Assembly: GCA_031761405.1 (NCBI GenBank)
Contig: JASEVX010000001.1
Coordinates: 24,519,346 to 24,583,345 of the forward strand
Source of the DNA: Serripes groenlandicus
Lineage: Eukaryota > Mollusca > Bivalvia > Cardiida > Cardiidae
Reading direction: 5' to 3'
Length of the DNA stretch: 64,000 bases
Shown here: positions 19,001-25,300 of the stretch, in pieces
How the letters are laid out: every line of letters begins with the position of its first letter
How positions within the stretch are numbered: the first letter of the stretch is position 1
The notes under the pieces: model-generated
The model's database searches: none
What the model was told of the DNA's origin: nothing
The model's input: the letters and a program-made list of their open reading frames with translations, nothing else
Program-made: the position numbers and the translations under genes

Positions 19001-21444
19001 TGGAGAATTTTCATGTTTTTACCAGGATGCTTTCAAAGTCGTCTGCTGCAGATGCGTTGTACATGGGAAAGGGTAAATATTACTGTTGTTCTATCAGAGG
19101 TGCTACTAGAGAATTTTCTTTTTCTAAAACATTTTTTAAAAGTTTTCTGCTGCATTCGTCAGAACTCTTTAACCTTTTTGAGGGATAACTGAACATGGGC
19201 ATGACATAAATGCAGATGTCTTGATAACTCACAAACTTAATGGTCTTAACCCTTCCCTACGTAAAACAAATTTGCAGCAGACGACATGGATTATATCTAC
19301 CCATGAACATTTTATTATTATTATAGAGTTAAAAACATTGTGATTAACTTAGAAATTAATGATTATCACAATGTTTTCAAAAGTTATATGCTGCAAAGGC
19401 TTTCAAAATGCATCTGTAAGTGAAAACGGGTTAAATTCTTATTCAACCTCCAAACCCCATGTTTGCAGGTGATCAAAGTAATCTTTTCACTGAAACGGTT
19501 CTTTTGAGCACCACATCATACGGTCTTACCCTTGCCAACAATAACAACGCATCTGCAGTAGAACCCATTGGAAAACATTGTAACAAAATGTTCAACTCTA
19601 CTCAATATTAAAACTTCTATTTATAGAGTTTTTCCTTATGATTTCGAAGTCATCTGGTGCAGATTGGGAAAGGATTTTAATTGATAACGGAGAAAAATAT
19701 TGTTGTTTCTTTCAGGTCCCGACAAAACCGTCGGGTTACATCACGACCCTCACCAAACCACTCACCATGTTTATTGAAGTACACGAGGATGTTTTAGGAG
19801 AAAACCAGAAACACTCCATCTTTGTACAGGTTTTCTCGAATCTAGCAGAACAGTACGTACTTTAATACTTCCTTTTTGTATGTCCTACCTGTTTAAGTGT
19901 TAGGGATTTTCTTTTTTATCCCTTTCAAAATTATAGATGCATCTGCAGCAGACAACTTTTGCAAACATTGTGGTAAAAAGATAAATTGCTCATCATGAGC
20001 AATTTCTCCTTTTGCCACAATGTTTCCAACTATTAAATTATTATACGTATTCAAAGGAGTTATTCCATATAATGCCTAGACGTTTTCAAAGATTTGTTGT
20101 ATGTGGGAAAGGGTTTATGAGATGCTCTGTATCAAACAAATAATTAATATCTGGATTTTTTTTATGATATTAATTAACATTTATAACATTATCTATCATT
20201 AATTAAAATTAAAGTTAGTGCTCAAAAAATAATTAAATATGTGGTATCCTAAAAATTGGTGGTCGTTCCTCCCCTGTAGACATTTTTTCTTGGCTGGTTA
20301 AATTTTTCTGCATCCTAGAAGTATTGAGTGAGCATATTGTCGCACAGTTGTCAATTGTCTCTGCTTGGCTTTGTCTGTTCTGTTTTCTTGTCCATGCTAT
20401 TTCTAAGCTGGCTAATATTCAATGAAACTTAATGGGAAGCTTCAGTAACAGCTGAACTGTACATGTTGTAATTTAAGATACTACACAGTGACGTCTGATG
20501 TTTTAACTTCTGTTAAAAAAATGGAGGACAGCCTGAAGAGATTAAAAAAAGGCCGAGGGACAGATAAATCAGGAGGTACACAAGGATTGACGGACGACGA
20601 TAAAATACGACAACAGCTTATCCTTGATATCATAAGTTATGGCGAACAGGTACTATTTATACTGTCATACCTTTCTAACGCACTCAGTGTAGACAGTCAT
20701 ATAATATATACATAGATTCGAAAGACCGTAAAGCAATATTTAATCTGGCGGTTACTGAGATAGTTTCACTCCTTATCGCAGAGATGATTGGCGATTAATA
20801 ACAAGCGTCTGCCAACCACCTGCAAACAGTTTGGATTGTACTTATCAATAAATATGAATACACAGATAAATATTTTGTGAAAATATATCTGTAGGTGATA
20901 CCTATTTACATTTAAAACCCTTTCACCCATACAACAAATCTGCAGCATATAACATTGAAAACATACCCAAAGAAATTCGAAACTCCCTTTAAATGAAAGT
21001 ACAATAATTGAATAGAGTTTAAAACATGGTGACAAAAGGAGAAATTGCTCGTTTTGAGCCATTTCTTCTTTTGTTGGAATGTTTTCAAAAAGCCGTCTGC
21101 TGCAGAGGCGTCAGAAAGCGTCTATATGAGGGAATGGGTTAAAGAAAATCTAGATGATCTAGATAGTGATGTATGCAAAATGGAATGTAATCATTTGTAA
21201 TATGGTGTCTTATCTCCTGACTTGCACATCTTGTTGGGTATCGTACCCCACATTATTTTAGTGAGATTAGAACAACTTGAAACAACATTCTTACTAACAG
21301 TTTGTTATTCTCTTCCATTTCCAGCTCTCCCAGTTTGGAGTTGATAAAGCTGACCTGGACAATTACACAAAGTTACTAGAGTTAGTCGATGAGGCCAAAT
21401 CATCAATGACAACAACAACAGTCAATTCAGGAATCTCATCATGA
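1012..21444 (+). CDS. COG2: COG2, conserved oligomeric Golgi complex subunit 2 (15 exons, 5' end outside window)
   Basis: COG2 belongs to lobe A of the COG complex, a cytosolic tether on Golgi membranes that captures retrograde intra-Golgi vesicles and so keeps glycosylation enzymes in place. The spliced exons are 1012-1092, 2208-2314, 3046-3151, 3957-4136, 5292-5416, 6833-6953, 8394-8533, 9383-9444, 10397-10563, 13665-13853, 15982-16057, 18319-18464, 19716-19852, 20478-20649 and 21325-21444. They sum to 1929 nt (642 residues plus stop), and every junction phase closes. Family blocks seen: QSVEKIERLL, RVATEFNKLQF, LRTYALIDKIRDAENL, GYDFIVNSVWPEI, CGSQASV, LPVYFQIRFQEIAGG, IPRLYRRTNRD, SVKKMEDSLKRLK and TDDDKIRQQL. 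The order matches vertebrate COG2 (about 740 aa, from memory) from about residue 102 to the end, so about 100 N-terminal residues lie before base 1. The introns are packed with MITEs. Identity is very secure; exact exon borders are inferred by eye. Confidence 0.96.
1140..1290 (-). mobile_element. GGGTACTC-family MITE
   Basis: tccagataaggaggggttta, caatatctctcttattatc, accctatgaggtgggtagtc, gagacgatttcttttttaag, tacccactacatagggttt. Confidence 0.65.
1292..1502 (+). mobile_element. TTAA-MITE
   Basis: ttaaccctttccaacataca to gtggaaaagggttaa; the hairpin is partly lost. Confidence 0.75.
1684..1884 (+). pseudogene. Fragment of non-LTR retrotransposon endonuclease domain
   Basis: A short frame reads VIENFNIDILKTSNSDLN, then QQPTTAQRTLLDHIYINN and a degraded end. 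This resembles the APE-type endonuclease of LINEs (GDFNIDLL... and LLDHIYTN). The catalytic GDFN appears as ENFN, and nothing upstream or downstream continues the domain, so it is a dead fragment in a COG2 intron. Confidence 0.6.
1896..2060 (+). mobile_element. TTAA-MITE, hairpin deleted
   Basis: ttaatcctttccctcatata to tatgtgggaaagggttaa, only 165 bp because the central hairpin is missing. Confidence 0.75.
2208..2314 (+). CDS. COG2: COG2 exon
   Basis: Acceptor tttccag, donor gtaaat. It encodes ECLQRLMNITQSVEKIERLL followed by a Ser/Thr-rich linker, and leaves a split Gly codon (GG plus one base). Confidence 0.92.
2650..2800 (+). mobile_element. GGGTACTC-family MITE
   Basis: ccatgttctaaaatcctgat, ccctatgttatgagtgctta, aatcgtctctgtgagaggat and aagagggatattgtgag. 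Confidence 0.6.
3046..3151 (+). CDS. COG2: COG2 exon
   Basis: Acceptor atttttag, donor gtgagt. Its first base completes the Gly codon. It encodes GQLIERVATEFNKLQFYV and ends at IRP. Confidence 0.93.
3227..3438 (+). mobile_element. TTAA-MITE
   Basis: ctaaaccttttccctcatat to gtgagaaagggttaa; it starts 76 bp after a COG2 donor. Confidence 0.75.
3957..4136 (+). CDS. COG2: COG2 exon
   Basis: Acceptor tttttaccag, donor gtataa; 60 whole codons, RIANITTTLQYSLEGSF through LRTYALIDKIRDAENL to PYMEE. One of the most conserved parts of the protein. Confidence 0.95.
4243..4472 (+). mobile_element. TTAA-MITE, decayed ends
   Basis: ttagtcctttcctacatata to gtgggtaagagttaa; hairpin arms diverged. Confidence 0.65.
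4533..4767 (+). mobile_element. TTAA-MITE
   Basis: ttacactttcccacctgcag to ttggaaaagggttaa; hairpin gttcatgatgagc with long arms. Confidence 0.75.
4944..5130 (+). mobile_element. TTAA-MITE, 3' truncated
   Basis: ttatacccttt cccacataag to gtcatttgctgcatattt; the right terminus is lost. Confidence 0.6.
5292..5416 (+). CDS. COG2: COG2 exon
   Basis: Acceptor tttttaacag, donor gtatgt. It encodes VISEQFIKSNHDGLKGMF and FIPQHCKPITDVTSG, and ends in a split Gly codon. Confidence 0.92.
5453..5632 (+). mobile_element. TTAA-MITE, hairpin lost
   Basis: ttaaccctttcccacatata to gtagaaaagagttatta; 37 bp after a COG2 donor. Confidence 0.65.
5639..5868 (+). mobile_element. SINE-A copy
   Basis: tRNA-like head with ggctatcaatcaaggggtc and B-box-like atgaattcaaatccgg, then gacaagtcattgtgactag, ttccaatgggcta and agccagttgctttgaaag. 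Confidence 0.65.
5931..6134 (+). mobile_element. TTAA-MITE, diverged
   Basis: ttaaccctttccaaatatca to tgagaaagcattaaa. Confidence 0.6.
6164..6368 (+). mobile_element. TTAA-MITE
   Basis: acttttccctcatatagatg to taagggaaagggttaa; hairpin gctcaaaacaaac, one arm mutated. Confidence 0.7.
6592..6759 (+). mobile_element. TTAA-MITE, shortened
   Basis: ttaccctttcccacatacag to tgctggaaaaggttgat; no hairpin. Confidence 0.6.
6833..6953 (+). CDS. COG2: COG2 exon
   Basis: Acceptor ttttacag, donor gtaagc. The single leading base completes Gly, then VEVVRGYDFIVNSVWPEI and SMFNPGNPNVFHA. Another strongly conserved block. Confidence 0.94.
6955..7120 (-). mobile_element. GGGTACTC-family MITE
   Basis: ctagataaggacgagaaaag, aaccctatgttatgggttct, caaaagaaacgtctgaatga, gacccacaacatagggtttg, tcaaataaggattttgg. 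It begins 2-10 bp after a COG2 donor. Confidence 0.65.
7879..8043. mobile_element. Short AGTCAAAC-ended MITE
   Basis: acagtcaaacttgtgataaa at the left, attggactgtata at the right, with tctatagcaaccacac and taaagaccacctgtg inside. pogo/mariner-like ends. Confidence 0.6.
8064..8272 (-). mobile_element. TTAA-MITE, decayed
   Basis: taatccctttccaacataca; hairpin gcgcattatgaggaattt; right end lost near gttgtaaatgg. Confidence 0.55.
8394..8533 (+). CDS. COG2: COG2 exon
   Basis: Acceptor tctgtttcag, donor gtaaac. It encodes KYVISMEFLDKFEQHCGSQ and KWSLPVYFQI, ending in a split Arg codon (AG plus A). Confidence 0.94.
8645..8874 (-). mobile_element. TTAA-MITE, complete (young type)
   Basis: ttaaccctttccctcatacg to tgaggaaaagggttaa, 230 bp; hairpin tip gcacgttttgtgc; gataacctatgac block present. 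Confidence 0.88.
8921..9124 (+). mobile_element. TTAA-MITE
   Basis: tttctctttcccacatataa to gtcggaaagttaa; hairpin reduced to one arm. Confidence 0.6.
9236..9338 (+). pseudogene. Decayed duplicate of the COG2 9383-9444 exon and its acceptor
   Basis: The stretch aatattaaaaaccgcgatat...gttttattagatttcatta repeats 9339-9437 (atattaaaaccacaatctaa...ccattttatagatttcagg). The duplicated exon portion reads F-H then TAA in the needed phase, so it cannot be used. Confidence 0.75.
9383..9444 (+). CDS. COG2: COG2 exon (short)
   Basis: Acceptor attttatag, donor gtcagt; 62 nt encoding RFQEIAGGFESSLFTAF. A decayed copy of this exon and its acceptor lies about 100 bp upstream. The donor is weaker than its neighbours, but the phase fits the next exon. 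Confidence 0.88.
9454..9600 (-). mobile_element. TTAA-MITE, partial
   Basis: acacccttcccacaaacaac, cttcagtagttctctttgaa, aatagagttgaagatattg; truncated in the hairpin. 10 bp after a COG2 donor. Confidence 0.5.
9639..9850. mobile_element. SINE-A, rearranged (two halves in opposite orientation)
   Basis: 9639-9750 reads the body inverted (tcatatcacgacggccattt, aagcaactgcctgcttttcc), while 9797-9835 reads the head forward (tatcaatccagggttagtga gttcgaac). An inversion within one copy or a fusion of two. Confidence 0.55.
9866..10022. mobile_element. Partial TTAA-MITE with a 90-bp MITE nested in it
   Basis: Outer fragment ttaaccctttccaacataca to attattgtactt; inner copy 9933-10022 has both ends and subterminal ctgcagcagacg but almost no interior. 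Confidence 0.7.
10261..10360 (+). mobile_element. SINE-C 3' fragment just upstream of a COG2 exon
   Basis: agcctagtactagctagtca, ctgaaatattgttgaaaacc and gcagaaaacccaaatgc. It ends about 36 bp before the acceptor at 10396. Confidence 0.6.
10397..10563 (+). CDS. COG2: COG2 exon
   Basis: Acceptor ctttctatcag, donor gtatgt. It encodes HTLWIKLQQCWDEEIYIRPL, then HRFWKLFVQMLMRYSSWLDE. A SINE-C fragment ends about 35 bp before the acceptor. Confidence 0.93.
10614..10726 (-). mobile_element. TTAA-MITE, short
   Basis: ttcaccctttgccacatata to tgtggcaaaaggttaa; shares its right TTAA with the next copy. Confidence 0.65.
10723..10920 (-). mobile_element. TTAA-MITE
   Basis: ttaaccctttcccatgtaaa to gtggtaaagagttaa. 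Confidence 0.7.
11017..11204 (-). mobile_element. TTAA-MITE
   Basis: ttaaccctttccttcaaaca to cgggaaggatttaa; hairpin deleted. Confidence 0.7.
11352..13304 (+). mobile_element. hAT-like DNA transposon, degraded, nested in SINE-A
   Basis: The 1953-bp insert begins CAGGGCTCGAATTTAA and ends with the inverse of CAGGGCTAGAAATTAA, an imperfect terminal inverted repeat of hAT type. It is flanked by ctgtt on both sides (11347-11351, 13305-13309). Duplications of 5 rather than 8 bp occur in some hAT groups (from memory). Inside is the broken transposase start at 11798; the rest shows no protein. Confidence 0.75.
11798..12040 (+). pseudogene. hAT/ZNF862-like transposase N-terminus, frameshifted
   Basis: The frame opens MAGKKISSFFSIESTTNKRQ, passes a Lys-rich stretch and VKKWERELNITLGYKLD, and stops at 11987. 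Shifted by +1, it continues ARTVAEIWCVDCRNHAID, with the Trp-Cys-x2-Asp-Cys expected of the zinc-binding start of such proteins. A single indel would account for the break. No catalytic DDE domain or dimerisation region follows. Assignment to the hAT/ZNF862/KIAA1586-like group is from pattern memory. Confidence 0.55.
13665..13853 (+). CDS. COG2: COG2 exon (variable linker)
   Basis: Acceptor actgttacag, donor gtaggt; 63 codons. The first part is a polar Ser/Pro linker, poorly conserved in the family; the end (IISLIADAEKLTNM) aligns with the helical segment after it. The preceding intron carries the nested hAT-in-SINE. Confidence 0.87.
13880..14098 (-). mobile_element. TTAA-MITE, complete (CACATA type)
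   Basis: ttaaccctttcccacataca to ggtgggaaagggttaa, 219 bp; hairpin tip gctcgttttgagc; 27 bp after a COG2 donor. Confidence 0.85.
14553..15400 (+). mobile_element. AGCTCTACTGG-family element with internal tandem repeats
   Basis: Starts agctctactggccaaaggcc and ends accagtagagcataggccc..cctcttgtg, so the termini share an inverted agctctactgg-like word. No target duplication is clear. The interior is mostly the 161-bp array. Confidence 0.6.
14640..15330 (+). repeat. 161-bp tandem array (about 4.3 units)
   Basis: The start words ttaacacgat / tgaacacaat recur at 14640, 14801, 14962, 15123 and 15283. Units contain tatctcaactaaacttata, cagtagttagatatc and gcccatgcatgactgg; the last two are more diverged. 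Confidence 0.85.
15757..15950 (+). mobile_element. TTAA-MITE, left end shortened
   Basis: cttacccttttgcagcagac to tgttgtttgtgggttg; it ends about 30 bp before the COG2 acceptor at 15981. Confidence 0.6.
15982..16057 (+). CDS. COG2: COG2 exon (short)
   Basis: Acceptor ttttttacag, donor gtatgt; encodes VPNLIETSVLPRFSGLNEEM and leaves one base. Sequence conservation is low, so the call rests on splice sites, phase and order. Confidence 0.78.
16126..16320 (+). mobile_element. TTAA-MITE, decayed
   Basis: ttttaacctctttttttac, ctgccgtctctgtcagaaga, tttgccacaatgttttcaac. Confidence 0.5.
16398..16626 (-). mobile_element. TTAA-MITE, complete (young type)
   Basis: ttaaccctttccctcatacg to agtgggaaagggttaa; hairpin gcacgttctgtgc. 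It sits in the stub (16333-16397) of another MITE. Confidence 0.87.
16766..16906 (-). mobile_element. TTAA-MITE, right half
   Basis: gaaatcattgtggcaaaagg, hairpin gcttgttttgagc, end tgtgggaaagggttaa. Confidence 0.7.
16929..17139 (+). mobile_element. TTAA-MITE
   Basis: ttaaccctttcccagacgac to gtgggaaaggcttaa; hairpin gctcattatgagt. Confidence 0.72.
17325..18282 (-). mobile_element. TTAA-MITE interrupted by the pogo-like element
   Basis: Left part cttaccctttgcaacataca to aaatgaaag; right part from attaatgaatag through gtctgctgcagatgcg to a decayed end (gcagagggttag). Removing 17415-18209 restores the usual MITE order. Confidence 0.75.
17415..18207. mobile_element. pogo/mariner-like non-autonomous element inside a MITE
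   Basis: Ends are CAGTCAAACTAGCGATCAGC and the inverse of CAGTCAAACTTGTGTGAGC, flanked by TA at 17413-17414 and 18208-18209. The 793-bp interior has no convincing transposase; an 81-codon frame inside it is not recognised. The host MITE resumes directly after it. Confidence 0.8.
18319..18464 (+). CDS. COG2: COG2 exon
   Basis: Acceptor cacaaaaag (weak pyrimidine tract nearby), donor gtaagt. It encodes IDECCSVIQSKLPQYRTYIV and ends in the diagnostic IPRLYRRTNRD. A complete MITE starts 17 bp after the donor. Confidence 0.9.
18481..18711 (-). mobile_element. TTAA-MITE, complete (young type)
   Basis: ttaaaccctttccctcataa to gcgggaaagggttaa; hairpin gctcgttttgagc; directly downstream of a COG2 donor. 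Confidence 0.87.
18847..19076 (+). mobile_element. TTAA-MITE
   Basis: ttaatcctttcccacttgta to catgggaaagggtaaa; hairpin gctcataatgagt. Confidence 0.72.
19246..19434 (-). mobile_element. TTAA-MITE, diverged
   Basis: ttaacccttccctacgtaaa to agtgaaaacgggttaa; hairpin arms gaaattaatgattatcac altered. Confidence 0.65.
19525..19682 (+). mobile_element. TTAA-MITE, hairpin lost
   Basis: cttacccttgccaacaataa, aacattgtaacaaaatg, end attgggaaaggatttta; 33 bp before a COG2 acceptor. Confidence 0.55.
19716..19852 (+). CDS. COG2: COG2 exon
   Basis: Acceptor tctttcag. It encodes VPTKPSGYITTLTKPLTMF to SNLAEQ. The donor was set after GAACA (gtacgt) because this gives EQYYTVTSDVL across the junction, as in the family; a second GT three codon positions on breaks phase. 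Confidence 0.87.
19916..20117 (+). mobile_element. TTAA-MITE
   Basis: tttatccctttcaaaattat to gtatgtgggaaagggttta; hairpin gctcatcatgagc intact. Confidence 0.68.
20478..20649 (+). CDS. COG2: COG2 exon
   Basis: Acceptor taatttaag (weak), donor gtacta. It encodes VTSDVLTSVKKMEDSLKRLK, a basic linker and LTDDDKIRQQLILDI to GEQ. Very close to the family C-terminal region. Confidence 0.93.
20922..21142 (-). mobile_element. TTAA-MITE, complete
   Basis: ttaaaaccctttcacccata to atgagggaatgggttaa; hairpin gctcgttttgagcc. Confidence 0.8.
21325..21444 (+). CDS. COG2: COG2 terminal exon
   Basis: Acceptor catttccag; 39 codons from LSQFGVDKADLDNYTKLLEL to a Thr/Ser-rich end, then TGA at 21442-21444. It matches the C-terminal helix of the family. 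Confidence 0.92.
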   Translation, partial: LSQFGVDKADLDNYTKLLELVDEAKSSMTTTTVNSGISS

Positions 21445-21574
21445 CCCTGGCTGAATCCCCGTCAACTCATCATTCTTACACAGTCAGGGAACCTGCTATG
21501 GCAAGGGGGTTTTAAGAACAGGCAACCCAGGTGCGATCCCTGGTCACAGAGAACATTGTTGCATGCCCTTGATG

Positions 21575-21786
21575 AATCCTTTCCCCTGTATACAACAAAT
21601 CTGAAGCAGACGACTTTTATAATAACATGTACTCAAAAATATGGAAATTCTATATAAATGAAATATCAATTATTGAATAAAGTTGAAAACAATCTGACAA
21701 AAGGAGAAATTATGAGCAATTTCTCATTTTGCCACAATGTCTGCTGCAGAGGGTATCAGAAAGTGTCCATATGTTGGAAAGGATTG
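21575..21786 (-). mobile_element. TTAA-MITE in the COG2 3' flank
   Basis: gaatcctttcccctgtatac to gttggaaaggattg; carries the aataaa at 21676. Confidence 0.65.
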
Positions 21787-21887
21787 AGGCGTATTTCGTA
21801 GCCTAGTATGGGTCAGTGACTCAGGGATTATGAATTAGTGTTTTGTCTCTGTAATTCGACTCAATACTAGTGTACCGCCTGAATAAA
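21676..21887 (+). promoter_or_regulatory. Candidate COG2 poly(A) signals
   Basis: AATAAA occurs at 21676-21681 and 21882-21887, 232 and 438 bases after the stop. The first lies inside a MITE whose consensus contains the same hexamer. There is no transcript evidence. Confidence 0.4.
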
Positions 21888-22252
21888 ACATTGTTCGTTC
21901 CAAGTTACCAAAATTAGCGCCGTTCTCATTGCATAGGGGCAAAAAAATTCACTGGCTTATTGCTTTTGAAATAAACGTGCACCATATTCATGTAGTTGAA
22001 AGTCCCAAATGTAATTTTCAATGACTAGAACACTCGTAATGCTCCCACAAAATACAATAACATTTTGAACTTGATTTGAAATTAAATATTTAAAAAGTGT
22101 AGTAGTGTTGCAGCAAATTTGTAATCCTGATGTTTTGATACAGAGAAACTGGTATTTAGATACTTTCAGAAAAGAGAGAGTTGTTACATTTGACGCAACT
22201 GCTACAGTTGAATTTTGTAAACATTCAACGTCTTTGCAATAAACCACTATTT

Positions 22253-22430
22253 AAAACAATGTAAAAAAAGGAGAAATTGCTCTAATCATGCAATTTCTCA
22301 ATTTGAACGGGAATTTTAACATGTGTGTAGGATGTTACCAAAGTCGACTGCTGCAAAACTGTTGTATATGGGGAAAAAACATTTCACCTATAGATAGTCT
22401 CAGCAGACGACTTTGAAAACATCTATGGGT
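22253..22430. mobile_element. TTAA-MITE fragments
   Basis: acaatgtaaaaaaaggagaa with gctctaatcatgc hairpin, then tctcagcagacgactttgaa; ends lost. Confidence 0.45.
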
Positions 22431-22491
22431 GAAATCTTTCCTTTGAAAGTAAATGTTGTGGGAAAAAATGTTGAGGAGTCTCTCATTATGT

Positions 22492-22711
22492 TTAACCCTT
22501 TCCAAAGTCTTTGCAGAACACAGCATCTTTAAAACATTGTGGCAAAAGAAGAAATTGCTCATGATGAACAATATTTCCTTTTGCCACAATGTTTTCAACT
22601 CTATTTAACAATTAAATTCTCATTTATGGAGATTTTTCATGTTTTTGCCTATATGTTTCAAAGTCTTCTACTGCAGAGATGTCAGAATGCGTCTGTATGT
22701 GGGAAAGGGTT
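22492..22711 (+). mobile_element. TTAA-MITE
   Basis: ttaaccctttccaaagtctt to tgtgggaaagggttag; hairpin gctcatgatgaac. Confidence 0.72.
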
Positions 22712-22735
22712 AGGAGTACTGTTGTGTATATCCCT

Positions 22736-22955
22736 TTAACCCTTTCCCTCATATAGACGCCTCTGCAGCAGACGGCTTTTTGAAAACATAGTGACAAAAG
22801 AAGAAATTGCACAAAACGTGCAATTTCTCCTTTTGCCACAATGTTTTCCACTTTTTGTCATAGGTTATCCATTCAATTATAGAGATTTTCTATGTTTTGA
22901 CAAAATACGTTCAAAGTCGTCTGCTGCAGAATTGCCGTATGAGGGAAAGGGTTAA
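22736..22955 (+). mobile_element. TTAA-MITE, complete (young type)
   Basis: ttaaccctttccctcatata to tgagggaaagggttaa, 220 bp; hairpin gcacaaaacgtgc. Confidence 0.88.
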
Positions 22956-23220
22956 AAAAAAACTACAACAGGCAACTTTATCTTCATGCTGATTTCAAGA
23001 CTTCTTCCGCGGGTATGTTAATTGGTTTCTCTATCGGAGAAAGGGTTAAAATGCTTAAAGTGTACATATGGAAATTAAATTATATTATGCTCACATATTG
23101 TACATGCTTGAAAAGTTATGTATATACATGTAATTAAGAAGATTTATATAATTACCTGTGTTATCCTAGACCCCCTTTTCAAGAATGGATCTTCCCAATT
23201 TCAAGGTGTAAATGGGGAAT

Positions 23221-23432
23221 TTAACCTTTGCCACAAACAACACATCTGCAGCAGACCACATTAAGTAAAAAAAATATGGGAATTTTCTTTAAATGAAAGA
23301 ATAATTATTGAATAAAGTTGAAAACATGGGGGTAAAAGTAGAAGTTGCTTTTAACGGGCAACTTCTCCTTTTGCCACTCAAGTCGTCTGCTGCAGAGGTG
23401 TCAGAAAGTGTCTGTATGTTGGAAAGGGTTAA
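23221..23432 (-). mobile_element. TTAA-MITE
   Basis: ttaacctttgccacaaacaa to gttggaaagggttaa; hairpin gcttttaacgggc, still pairing in part. Confidence 0.72.
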
Positions 23433-24081
23433 AACGATTATGACCAATTGGTTTACATTTGAAACAAACGTCATGTGGAATTTGAAAAAAAAGTTATATT
23501 CCTATTGTGTAAGCAAAGAAAGTTATATTCACTTAAAAGTATTTAATGCAAAAAAATTGTGTCACCTGCCTTGGCATGGTGACACATAGGAATCACTTCT
23601 CCATTGTCCTTGTCTGTTATGCTTTGACTTATTAGAAGGTGTCACATTTGTTCTGTTAAAACTTATTGATTAAAGGACAGGGAGTTTACCATTCTTGAAT
23701 GAGGGTTCAGGATAATTAAATTAATATGGAATAAATAATAATTTAAATAAACAAGTGTCTTCTGTTTCTTTACATGTTTTGTGACGACGATGCCAAGAGT
23801 ATCAAAATACCCCGACTTTTTTTCTTCGAAAAACAGACGAGCTAAAAACGAAGACGTGACTCCAGGTTAAGAGATAGCAGTTATTTGTTTGGCAATTTTG
23901 CTGACAAAAAGATATGTGAATACCCTAGATGACTAGAAATCTGATAGTGATGTTAACACAAAAGTTGTTACAATTGTTAGAAATTGAAAATGTACTCATT
24001 CTACTTTTCTACTTTCTGCAATGTTTCCATGAAGCTGTCTAATGTTGAGTCATCTAATTTACTAGCATCTAAATCAGGGGA

Positions 24082-24232
24082 TTGATTGATTGATGTTTTA
24101 CACAGCTTTCAACAATAGTTCAATTATATCCGTGTTACCAGTTCTACTGACACGAGCCAGTCTGGCCGGGACCCTGAGCATCAAGGAAGGCAGCCATTTC
24201 TACCACTACACCACCGAGACGGTTCCAATCAG
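24082..24232 (+). mobile_element. SINE-B copy, degraded
   Basis: gattgattgatgttttacac, ctttcaacaatagttcaatt, ctgacacgagccagtc and catcaaggaaggcagcc; the middle is shortened. Confidence 0.6.
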
Positions 24233-24478
24233 CGGAAGGGAAGTAATAAACTAGGCTTTAAGAGAATTCCTGAGTCGGTTATCCTCCCTGCAATTTAAAG
24301 ATGTGATAACTCAGTTTGTGTCAACACTTCTCTCGATCTTGTGATTTGAGGTAAAATTTCTGCCTCTTGGATGAAAGCCATTTGCTGCAGATTTTTTATA
24401 AATTCTTTGTAGCATACAATCTTTAAATTAAGAGCTTTTGCAAGACGGCAAAGCTTGTTAGATGGTTGCTTGATTAAA

Positions 24479-24636
24479 ACTTTACCCTTTCCCACATATA
24501 GATGCTTTCGGATGACGGAGCCATGTTTTCAACTCTAGTTACTATTTTTACTCGCATTTATTGAGATTGTTCAGGTTTTGCAAATATGTTTTCAAAGTCA
24601 ACCGTTTTCGCAGATTTGTTGAATGTGGTAGAGTTA
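24479..24636 (+). mobile_element. TTAA-MITE, hairpin deleted
   Basis: actttaccctttcccacata to atgtggtagagttaa. Confidence 0.6.
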
Positions 24637-24718
24637 AATGCAAACACTTCAATACTTTTGCTGCTGCCTCTAAGGTCATTGACAGAATGAGGACATGAGC
24701 TCTCCTAGAACACAGTAC

Positions 24719-25300
24719 CGACTAGTTAAGTTGATTGATTGGTACTTTATGCAGCTCTCAACAATTTTTAGCTCTACTGGCCAAAGGCCAGAAGGGCTTC
24801 TGTTGTGGCGATTTGTCCGTTGTCCGTGCGTCCGTAAGCAATTTCTTGTTAACACGATAGTCTTCACTTTTGATTGCATCTCAACCAAACTTATACAGTA
24901 GTTGGATATCCATGAGAGCTCGGTTCCTTTCGAAAACCAGCCACAGATCTGCCCATGCATGACTGGATTATGGCCCTTGAAATGGTCAAAATTGCTATAA
25001 AAGGGCTTGTTAACACGATACAGTCTTCACTTTTGATTGTATCTCAACCAAACTTATACAGTAGTTAGATATCTCAACAATTTTTCAGTTATATCACAGC
25101 ATTTCCATTACTACTAGCCCATTTATCCTGACACCAGCCAGTCACTCGTAATGCTAACCCCACAACCCTAAGTGCCAAGGAGGGCAGTTATTACTCCCGT
25201 TTTTAAAGTCTTTGGTATGACTTGGCCGGGAATTAAACCCCCCCCCGAGACCTCCCGCAAATGAGGCGGACTCTCTACTTCTAACCCATAAAGGTGATAA
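24719..25300 (+). mobile_element. SINE-B copy with nested insertion
   Basis: The SINE-B head (ttgattgattggtactttatgc) is split in its ctcaacaatttttcag segment and resumes at 25072, running through cctgacaccagccagtc and gctaaccccacaac to ggccggga. Confidence 0.75.
24770..25071 (+). mobile_element. 302-bp AGCTCTACTGG-family insertion with 14-bp target duplication
   Basis: Starts agctctactggccaaaggcc, contains about 1.6 of the 161-bp units seen at 14640-15330, and ends acagtagttagata. Target duplication tctcaacaattttt lies at 24756-24769 and 25072-25085. The long duplication suggests target-primed (retro)insertion. Confidence 0.75.

Noticed and set aside
23791..23870. Short frame MPRVSKYPDFFSSKNRRA with a donor-like end, reminiscent of hAT-type N-termini
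   Set aside because: Only about 26 codons, with no continuation found, so it is too short to support.
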